From UBA3478 sp049596955 (GTDB lineage Bacteria > Bacteroidota > Bacteroidia > Flavobacteriales > Flavobacteriaceae), in contig JBMYMD010000034.1 in NCBI GenBank assembly GCA_049596955.1, positions 1-12,746 of the forward strand: a DNA stretch of 12,746 nt, in the 5' to 3' direction. The number at the start of each line of letters is the position of its first letter. Position 1 is the first letter of the stretch. Made by a program: the position numbers and the translations under genes. The notes below the pieces were generated by a model. It was not told the DNA's origin. It saw only the letters and a program-made list of their open reading frames with translations, and made no database searches. Positions 8,672-12,746 of this stretch are shown in pieces.

Positions 8672-8679
8672 CAAAAATA
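8672..8679 (-). promoter_or_regulatory. Possible -7 element upstream of the 48-residue gene
   Basis: The minus strand reads TATTTTTG, matching TAnnTTTG, four bases before the ATG at 8667. This is so close that the transcript would be nearly leaderless, and no -33 TTG is evident, so the call is weak. The plus-strand lipoprotein gene starting at 8730 shares this divergent gap; its best candidate is TACTTTTA at 8717-8724, also very near the start codon. Confidence 0.3.
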
Positions 8680-8729
8680 CAAAATAATGAGGCAGCGCTA
8701 GTCGATAGATAAACAGTACTTTTATAGAC

Positions 8730-9494
8730 ATGAAAGTGTTTAAAAAAACATTGAAGCTTTTGTTGTTTGTTTTTGTCTGCATGACGTCTTTTTCTTGTGG
8801 ATACGATCTTGAATCGGCAGCCCAAAGCTTGATCGACCAGGCCATTGAGTCACATGGCCAAGAACTATTGAAGACGCATGATGTTGTTTTTCGCTTTCGA
8901 GACAAACTTTACAAACTCCAGCGAAGCAAGAACGGTTATATATATGAACGAAGTTTTGTACAAGACAATGACAGCATCACAGACCAGCTGTATAGCGACG
9001 GCGTTTTTGCTCGTAGTGTAAATGGTCAATCAGTCATCTTGGCCGACAGCTTAGCGCTGTCTTACAGCAACAGTTTGAATAGCGTGATGTATTTCTTTCA
9101 ACTGCCCTATGTGCTCAACGACCCGGCCGCTATTAAGCGTTTTAGAGGGACCGCTATCATAGAGGGCCGCCCACACTTTGTGGTGGCAGTCACTTTTGAA
9201 CAAGAAAGAGGCGGCACGGATTACGAAGATGAGTTTAGGTATTGGTTTGACGCTCAAACTCTAAAGATGAACTATCTTGCCTATAGCTATCACACCAACG
9301 GAGGTGGTGTCCGATTCCGCGTGGCTACCAACCCAAAAGACCATCAGGGCCTGTGGGTACAGGACTATGACAACTACATGCCCAAATCCGCCAACACCCC
9401 TTTAGACAGTTTGCCCAGGCTTTGGCAAACGGGCGCGTTGGAAAAAGTATCTCGCATTGCTCAGGAGGAAGTTTGGGTTCTTGCACGAAATTAG
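8730..9494 (+). CDS. Lipoprotein of the DUF6503 type, function unknown
   Basis: This 254-residue protein begins with a lipoprotein signal: basic MKVFKKTLK, a hydrophobic core, then a TSFSC lipobox with Cys23 as the lipidated residue. The residues after the cysteine (GYDLES) lack the acidic surface-export signal of many Bacteroidota lipoproteins, so a periplasm-facing location is likelier. The mature part starts AAQSLIDQAIESHG and continues with VVFRFRDKLYKL, YWFDAQTLKMNYLAY and a beta-rich body with many aromatic residues, resembling DUF6503-type flavobacterial proteins that may share a lipoprotein-carrier-like fold. That family name is from memory and could be wrong; the lipoprotein assignment is firm. 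It appears to be transcribed alone, divergent from the small-gene pair. Confidence 0.85.
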   Translation: MKVFKKTLKLLLFVFVCMTSFSCGYDLESAAQSLIDQAIESHGQELLKTHDVVFRFRDKLYKLQRSKNGYIYERSFVQDNDSITDQLYSDGVFARSVNGQSVILADSLALSYSNSLNSVMYFFQLPYVLNDPAAIKRFRGTAIIEGRPHFVVAVTFEQERGGTDYEDEFRYWFDAQTLKMNYLAYSYHTNGGGVRFRVATNPKDHQGLWVQDYDNYMPKSANTPLDSLPRLWQTGALEKVSRIAQEEVWVLARN

Positions 9495-9508
9495 CAGAGA
9501 AGTGCTAA
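9491..9508. repeat. Perfect inverted repeat TTAGCA-N6-TGCTAA
   Basis: Six-base arms at 9491-9496 and 9503-9508 flank GAGAAG. The left arm contains the lipoprotein stop codon and the right arm overlaps the TAACTTTG promoter-like element. It could be a small operator; it lacks a T tract and is too weak for a terminator. Confidence 0.4.
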
Positions 9509-9513
9509 CTTTG
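9506..9513 (+). promoter_or_regulatory. -7 promoter-like element before the 28-residue ORF and the tRNA gene
   Basis: TAACTTTG matches the TAnnTTTG consensus exactly. It lies four bases before the ATG of the small ORF and about 130 bases before the tRNA, so it could drive either. No TTG is seen at the expected -33 spacing. Confidence 0.4.
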
Positions 9514-9517
9514 TGAT

Positions 9518-9604
9518 ATGGGAGTAGGAGGAACTTTTTTAGCAAGCGTGGCTTTGTGTTTGGTGTTGGCCTTACTGATAGAAGTCCGCGAACGATTTTT
9601 TTAG
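9518..9604 (+). CDS. Possible 28-residue single-helix membrane peptide
   Basis: The ATG at 9518 opens a short frame beginning MGVGGTFLASVALC and ending EVRERFF with a TAG stop. About residues 6-21 are strongly hydrophobic and the C-terminus is charged, as in small single-pass membrane peptides. A -7 promoter-like element lies just upstream. There is no Shine-Dalgarno before the ATG, and an AGGAGG at 9526-9531 falls inside the frame. Chance is a real alternative at this length. Confidence 0.4.
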   Translation: MGVGGTFLASVALCLVLALLIEVRERFF

Positions 9605-9624
9605 ACGGCCTTGCAGTGAATGTG

Positions 9625-9632
9625 TATATTCG
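9625..9632 (+). promoter_or_regulatory. Candidate tRNA promoter -7 element
   Basis: TATATTCG differs from TAnnTTTG at one base and lies 12 bases before the mature tRNA 5' end, a normal distance for a tRNA promoter. The TTG at 9611-9613 is closer than the usual -33 spacing. Confidence 0.3.
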
Positions 9633-9644
9633 CAGGCGCAAACC

Positions 9645-9718
9645 GGTCCTATAGCTCAGTTGGTTAGAGTAGCTGACTCATAATCAGTTGGTCCCTGGTT
9701 CGAGCCCAGGTGGGACCA
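9645..9718 (+). tRNA. tRNA with anticodon CAT (elongator Met or lysidine-modified Ile2)
   Basis: The 74 bases fold as a full cloverleaf. The acceptor is GGTCCTA with TGGGACC (one T-G pair), the D stem is GCTC with GAGT, the anticodon stem is GCTGA with TCAGT around loop CTCATAA, and the T stem is CCTGG with CCAGG around TTCGAGC. Anticodon CAT excludes most isotypes; the acceptor starts GG with no mismatch at 1-72, so it is not the initiator. Elongator Met and Ile2 cannot be separated by eye. CCA is not encoded. A G-T closing pair in the D stem (GAGT instead of the common GAGC) is slightly unusual. The 3' end is duplicated at 12602-12625, marking this gene as an integration target. Confidence 0.95.
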
Positions 9719-9719
9719 C
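9696..9719. repeat. Putative attachment site at the tRNA 3' end (tRNA-side copy)
   Basis: These 24 bases, covering the T arm and the 3' acceptor strand, recur directly at 12602-12625 with two mismatches. The final 14 bases, CCAGGTGGGACCAC, are identical. Direct duplication of a tRNA 3' end is the hallmark of tyrosine-recombinase integration; the tRNA is kept intact on this side. Confidence 0.75.
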
Positions 9720-9720
9720 T

Positions 9721-9756
9721 AGCTAACTCCTTGATTATCAAGGAGTTAGCTTTTTA
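9721..9756 (+). terminator. Rho-independent terminator of the tRNA gene
   Basis: A perfect 14-bp stem (AGCTAACTCCTTGA at 9721-9734 with TCAAGGAGTTAGCT at 9738-9751) encloses a TTA loop and is followed by TTTTT. It begins two bases after the tRNA and lies on the element side of the putative attachment site. Confidence 0.92.
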
Positions 9757-9766
9757 AAATGGTCTT

Positions 9767-9791
9767 TGGGTACAATATGGGTATCAATATT
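9767..9791 (+). repeat. Left cluster of GGGTA-type half-sites
   Basis: Two direct copies follow one another at an 11-base interval, about one helical turn: TGGGTACAATA at 9767-9777 and TGGGTATCAATATT at 9778-9791. The second is an exact 14-base inverted match to 12537-12550 at the other end of the putative element. The remaining bases to 9847 hold no other recognisable feature. Confidence 0.6.
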
Positions 9792-9847
9792 ACCTTTTTG
9801 TTTTAGTCTTAAATGTCTTTAATTACATGAAAAACGTGAGTTTCTAA

Positions 9848-12433
9848 CTATATTTTACTCCCCTTTTTTCTATTTTCTACTTTATGAACAATCCCCAAGT
9901 TTTCAATTTCATCTTTTCCCTGAAGAGACAATGGAACCTTATGATCAACTTCAATCTCATCCCATAGGTAAATAGGAGCTCCACTAATTGAAGATTTTCC
10001 ATCTTGATCCTCCAACATTATTTTCTTTTCTTCAAGTGTTAGTTTCCTTTTACGGGTTGAAGATGAACTATAGTTCTTTATAAAGAAACTAGAGTCTTCA
10101 TTAAACTTATCTACTAAATCAAACTCTTGGTCTTTTGAATAGTTGGTGTGACTCTTCTTGTAAAAGTCAATAATCTTAAGAAGGTCTTTTTTCATATCAT
10201 TTCTTTTAAACTTTATTAGTTGGAAGTTAGACTTTGAAATTAAAATCCAGACTAGATAGAAGTTTTTCAGTTTTCGAGAATTCCCATCCATGACAACCTT
10301 ATCAAGTTCATTTTTTAAGAAACCGTTAAGATCTTCACCCTTGTTAGGATTTCTATCAATTAGTATTGTTTTTAAGTTTCTAATTTTTGATTTAACCTTC
10401 TTAATAGAGTTCAAAAAATCTTTTTTTATTTTTTCATCGTTACTTGTCTGAATTAAAAGACTATTTATTCTTGACTTTGTTTTTATCCTAGCGTTTAATT
10501 TAGATGTTATTTTTTTCTCTAGGTCAATATTATCTCTTTGGTAAACGTCAACCACTTCACTGATATCACCTTGATTCAATTCAATGTAACAAAAAGAAGT
10601 AATTAACTCTTCGTTTTCCATTCTGTCTCGATCACTTTTTTTAGTTATCGTTTTTAGATTGAACCAAGGATATAATTCATTTTTCAAGTTTTTTATGTTT
10701 GAAATAATTTCTTTATCAACCCATGAATTCCACATTTCAAATGAATTTTGTTTGATAGGATATGGTTTGTCATTAAGTCTAATAAACAAGTCAATAGGGT
10801 CAAAAGAAGGGTTTTTATAAGAATCTATCTCAACAACATATAGTTGGAAATCCCATAATTTTTCTTGTAATTTTTCGTTAAGTCCATCAAACCCCAATCC
10901 ATTGAGTTCTGAAAGAATTCTCAGGTCTTTTAACTTAAATTTATTGTCTTTTGAAAAAACCTTCTTATCGTTTTGATCAGTATATGACTCTCCTATAAAA
11001 CTTAGTAAAGTCAACAGCCTTTGTTGACCGTCGACAACCTCGTATACATCATCTAAACGTTTATAAATGAAAATCGGTGGCAACTTGATGTTCAATAAAA
11101 TACTTTCAATTATTGATGATTTTTTTTGTTGATTGATGACCTCAACTCTTTGGTATGAAGGTCTAACCAAAAACTTTCTTCTATTCATTTTTCTCACAAC
11201 ATCATCTATTGACATGTTAGAGGGTTCGGGTTTTGAAAGTCCTAGATTATTTAATTCCTCTAGTTTTGTTTTAGGAGTTTTTCGGGAGACATCTTTTTTA
11301 ACTTGTTCAAACTTCGAGTTTGTTGAAATATATGAAGACAAATCGACTTCAAAAACATTGTCTAAAAAAGTTTGAACAATTAGGTACCGGTTATAAATAT
11401 TTTCTCTTCTAGTACTATATTCAGTTGAAAAATAATCTATGTTTTCATCTACAAACAAAGAACACTTTTCAACTAAATTGTTTTCATAGTCTAAATTAAC
11501 CCCCTCAGTTTCTAGTACTCCTAAACCCCACAACAATGATCTTAATCCTAGGTGGTTAACTTTTCTGTTTGTCTTTTTAGATTTTTTTATAACCTTGTAT
11601 AAGAACTCAAGTTTAGTCTTAAAACCAATAAAGACTTCTTCATCTGTTTGATCTTTAGTTGTAATAAAAAACTCATACAATTTTTCTACAACCTTAGCCA
11701 CACCCCCTTTGGAAAATTGTTCGATAGGATATTTAGGTAAAACCAACTCCATTCTTACTTGATTCATAATTTTAGCTATGGTGTGTTTTTTATATATAAC
11801 ATCTGAACCAGTAAATAATGTACTTTGAAATAACGAATGAATATTTTGACTTTTAAGTTTCTTTTTAAAAAAGTTTGACAAAAGATCTTTATCATACCTT
11901 GCGTCATCAACTTCTTCTCTTTTTAGTGGAGTAATACCAGAATTATATCTTAAGAAAATTTCTTTTTTTACCCTGTCTTGAAGGTCAATATCTAGAGGTG
12001 GGTGATTAACAATTTGAAAGTGAATAATTCTGATTTTACACTCTAAAAACCTTTCAAGTAAATCATTGGATTTTTTTCCAAGAGAATTGTACTTAAGGTT
12101 TTTAAGTTGGGTTAAAACAGTTAGACCATTTTGTTTTAAGGAAAACTCATTTTCCATAAACCTAAATATTGTTTCATATCTCTGTCTACCATCAATAATT
12201 TCAATTCCATCGTCATTTTCAAAAAAGATTAATGGAGGTAATTCTGTTCCTAAAAAGATACTTTCAATAAAATGAGTAGCTTTATTTTCATCCCAAACAT
12301 AATTTCTCTGATAGTACGGACTGTAATCAGTTTTATTTTTCATTCTGGGGGTGAATAATCCATCAATACTTTTTTGAGACGTTTCTATTTTGATATGTTC
12401 TTTAAAAATTTTTTCAAAAACCCCCTGTTTCAT
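9848..12433 (-). CDS. Tandem-DUF262 protein with C-terminal HNH-like nuclease domain, candidate anti-phage effector
   Basis: This 861-residue protein has two DUF262 (GmrS/SspE/ParB-like) domains. The first shows YYQRNYVWD (41-49), LPPLIFF (65-71), IDGRQRYET (80-88) and LRYNSGITPLKREE (161-174). The second repeats the order: SYQRVEV (426-432), LPPIFIY (451-457), VVDGQQRLLTLL (466-477) and FIRLNDKPYPIKQNSFE (550-566). DGQQR is the nucleotide-handling motif. A long lysine-rich helical region leads to a C-terminal HNH-like motif: VDHKVPLSLQG (Asp830, His831), IENLG and HKVENRKKG; the zinc-knuckle cysteines of many HNH proteins are absent. Related single-DUF262 proteins cut modified DNA or act with phosphorothioate marks; the target here is unknown. 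The ATG at 12433 was chosen because a TTG at 12487 sits in a promoter-like TTGACA. AT-rich composition and solitary placement at a tRNA suggest horizontal transfer. Confidence 0.88.
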   Translation of the reverse strand: MKQGVFEKIFKEHIKIETSQKSIDGLFTPRMKNKTDYSPYYQRNYVWDENKATHFIESIFLGTELPPLIFFENDDGIEIIDGRQRYETIFRFMENEFSLKQNGLTVLTQLKNLKYNSLGKKSNDLLERFLECKIRIIHFQIVNHPPLDIDLQDRVKKEIFLRYNSGITPLKREEVDDARYDKDLLSNFFKKKLKSQNIHSLFQSTLFTGSDVIYKKHTIAKIMNQVRMELVLPKYPIEQFSKGGVAKVVEKLYEFFITTKDQTDEEVFIGFKTKLEFLYKVIKKSKKTNRKVNHLGLRSLLWGLGVLETEGVNLDYENNLVEKCSLFVDENIDYFSTEYSTRRENIYNRYLIVQTFLDNVFEVDLSSYISTNSKFEQVKKDVSRKTPKTKLEELNNLGLSKPEPSNMSIDDVVRKMNRRKFLVRPSYQRVEVINQQKKSSIIESILLNIKLPPIFIYKRLDDVYEVVDGQQRLLTLLSFIGESYTDQNDKKVFSKDNKFKLKDLRILSELNGLGFDGLNEKLQEKLWDFQLYVVEIDSYKNPSFDPIDLFIRLNDKPYPIKQNSFEMWNSWVDKEIISNIKNLKNELYPWFNLKTITKKSDRDRMENEELITSFCYIELNQGDISEVVDVYQRDNIDLEKKITSKLNARIKTKSRINSLLIQTSNDEKIKKDFLNSIKKVKSKIRNLKTILIDRNPNKGEDLNGFLKNELDKVVMDGNSRKLKNFYLVWILISKSNFQLIKFKRNDMKKDLLKIIDFYKKSHTNYSKDQEFDLVDKFNEDSSFFIKNYSSSSTRKRKLTLEEKKIMLEDQDGKSSISGAPIYLWDEIEVDHKVPLSLQGKDEIENLGIVHKVENRKKGSKI

Positions 12434-12446
12434 GACTATATGTATT

Positions 12447-12461
12447 TTTAGTAAAACTAAA
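12447..12461. repeat. Perfect short inverted repeat in the DUF262 leader
   Basis: TTTAGT at 12447-12452 and ACTAAA at 12456-12461 flank AAA, 14 bases upstream of the chosen start codon. It lies between the promoter-like element and the ATG, so it could be an operator or a small leader hairpin. The low-complexity AT-rich setting makes chance plausible. Confidence 0.3.
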
Positions 12462-12462
12462 T

Positions 12463-12487
12463 AAAAGATAATAATCGAGGTTGTCAA
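12463..12487 (-). promoter_or_regulatory. Candidate promoter of the DUF262 gene
   Basis: On the minus strand TTGACA (12487-12482) precedes TATCTTTT (12470-12463), which differs from TAnnTTTG in its last base. The TTG to -7 spacing of 14 bases is shorter than normal in Bacteroidota. A start near 12457 would leave a leader of about 24 bases. The half-site cluster at 12519-12560 lies directly upstream. Confidence 0.35.
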
Positions 12488-12518
12488 GTATTCTAATAAA
12501 TGAAATACTCATATTTAT

Positions 12519-12560
12519 TTGATACCCATGGGTAACAATATTGATACCCAAAGGGTACAA
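12519..12560. repeat. Right cluster of GGGTA-type half-sites upstream of the DUF262 gene
   Basis: Four half-sites alternate in orientation: TTGATACCCA (12519-12528), TGGGTAACAA (12529-12538), TTGATACCCA (12541-12550) and AAGGGTACAA (12551-12560). The first two form a near-perfect 20-base palindrome centred on CCCATGGG. The third is part of the 14-base inverted match to the left cluster. The bases between this cluster and the tRNA-end copy are AT-rich and show nothing further. Confidence 0.6.
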
Positions 12561-12601
12561 TCAAAAAAACTAAACATCTGATTTTCAACACATTAAGTGG
12601 T

Positions 12602-12625
12602 TGGTTCGGGTCCAGGTGGGACCAC
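12602..12625. repeat. Putative distal attachment site, copy of the tRNA 3' end
   Basis: This segment matches 9696-9719 at 22 of 24 positions, ending in the exact 14-base stretch CCAGGTGGGACCAC. Upstream of it there is no tRNA body: anticodon and D arms are missing, and similarity fades within a few bases. The mismatches all lie to the left, as expected if crossover occurred within the last 14 bases and the left flank came from the element. Confidence 0.7.
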
Positions 12626-12629
12626 CCTT

Positions 12630-12665
12630 AAACCCTCTAAGTCCTTGACTATGAGGGTTTTTGTT
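12630..12665 (+). terminator. Rho-independent terminator following the distal tRNA-end copy
   Basis: AAACCCTC (12630-12637) pairs with GAGGGTTT (12653-12660); inside, AGTC pairs with GACT around a CTT loop after a 2-by-2 internal loop. A T-rich run follows. It sits four bases past the tRNA-end copy, just as the terminator at 9721 sits behind the intact tRNA, so it may be the tRNA gene's original terminator displaced by integration. Confidence 0.75.
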
Positions 12666-12680
12666 TTTAACGAATTTGAG

Positions 12681-12702
12681 TGTGAACCAATTTGTGAACC
12701 AA
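12681..12702 (+). repeat. Tandem direct repeat TGTGAACCAA, 12-base period
   Basis: TGTGAACCAA occurs at 12681-12690 and again at 12693-12702, separated by TT. It lies 56 bases beyond the distal tRNA-end copy, a distance similar to that of the half-site clusters from their copies, so it could be an arm-type recombinase site of a neighbouring element. Confidence 0.45.
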
Positions 12703-12704
12703 AA

Positions 12705-12746
12705 TCATTCAAAAATATCTTCTTTGTTGATTCCTTTGATATTGTT
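12705..12746 (-). CDS. Possible 3' end of a gene entering from the right edge
   Basis: On the minus strand a frame open from the window edge reads NNIKGINKEDIFE and stops at TGA (12705-12707). It is too short to identify. By position next to a putative attachment site it could be the tail of an integrase gene, but nothing in 13 residues shows that, and another frame on the same strand stays open longer through the terminator. Confidence 0.2.
   Translation of the reverse strand, partial: NNIKGINKEDIFE

Larger units (their letters stand above)
9706..12625. mobile_element. Putative compact integrative element in the tRNA gene, carrying one DUF262-HNH gene
   Basis: The region is bounded by the 14-base direct repeat CCAGGTGGGACCAC (9706-9719 and 12612-12625), the 3' end of the CAT tRNA. 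Base composition drops sharply to roughly 30% GC by eye compared with mid-40s to the left, and the single gene is rich in Lys, Asn and AAA/ATT-type codons. No integrase, excisionase or transposase is encoded inside. Repeated GGGTA(T/A)CAA half-sites lie 48 bases inside the left copy and 42 bases inside the right copy. Known from other systems: islands and satellites use tRNA 3' ends as attB and restore the tRNA. Inferred: this is a non-autonomous unit moved by a recombinase in trans, or the remnant of a larger island. The right boundary may instead belong to a tandem island continuing past the window. Confidence 0.6.

Noticed and set aside
12434..12487. TTG-initiated extension of the DUF262 protein by 18 residues
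   Set aside because: It would be a hydrophobic tail unlike the family and lies over the promoter-like TTGACA and TATCTTTT elements; the ATG at 12433 fits better.
9778..12550. Transposon terminal inverted repeats
   Set aside because: The 14-base inverted match is internal to the tRNA-end repeats, has no target-site duplication next to it that I can see, and no transposase is encoded between.
12519..12560. Replication-origin iterons or a CRISPR array
   Set aside because: The half-sites are few, short and in alternating orientation, with no initiator gene, no uniform spacers and no cas genes nearby.
12602..12625. A second tRNA gene
   Set aside because: Only the T-arm and acceptor 3' strand are present; no D arm, anticodon arm or matching 5' acceptor strand lies upstream, so it is a partial copy.

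Overview
The window looks like a chromosomal segment of a Bacteroidota bacterium, most likely a flavobacterium. Reasons: a paired RecB/AddA-type helicase-nuclease and AddB-type nuclease of the kind seen in that phylum, an OmpA protein with thrombospondin type 3 repeats, a lipoprotein resembling the DUF6503 group, very short leaders with weak ribosome binding sites, and several copies of the phylum's -7 promoter element TAnnTTTG. No ribosomal RNA or CRISPR array is present.

Left part, about 1 to 9640: ordinary core genome of moderate GC. A bidirectional terminator follows a manganese-type superoxide dismutase (minus strand). Divergent from it runs a plus-strand series: AddA-like helicase-nuclease, OmpA/TSP3 outer-membrane protein with its own promoter inside the end of the helicase gene and its own terminator, then the AddB-like nuclease. 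The two nuclease-bearing proteins probably form one DNA-end-processing complex for recombinational repair, although ompA sits between them. Convergent with the AddB-like gene is a two-gene minus-strand unit: a 48-residue protein and a four-helix membrane protein. A divergent lipoprotein gene follows, then a 28-residue single-helix ORF.

Right part, 9645 to 12746: a tRNA gene with anticodon CAT and a strong terminator, then a sharp change to AT-rich DNA (about 30% GC by eye against mid-40s before). This DNA carries one large minus-strand gene, 861 residues, with two DUF262 domains in tandem and a C-terminal HNH-like domain. The architecture recalls the GmrSD/SspE/BrxU group of anti-phage nucleases. 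At 12602-12625 the last 24 bases of the tRNA gene recur (22 of 24 identical, the last 14 exactly), followed by a second terminator. Copies of a GGGTA(T/A)CAA-like half-site lie 40 to 50 bases inside each tRNA-end copy, with the best-matching pair in inverted orientation.

My reading is that 9706-12625 is a compact (about 2.9 kb) element integrated at the tRNA 3' end, carrying a single candidate defence gene and no recombinase of its own, so it would be mobilised in trans or be a remnant. The half-sites would then be arm-type recombinase sites or operators. The repeats and domain motifs are visible in the sequence; the mobility and defence roles are inference.
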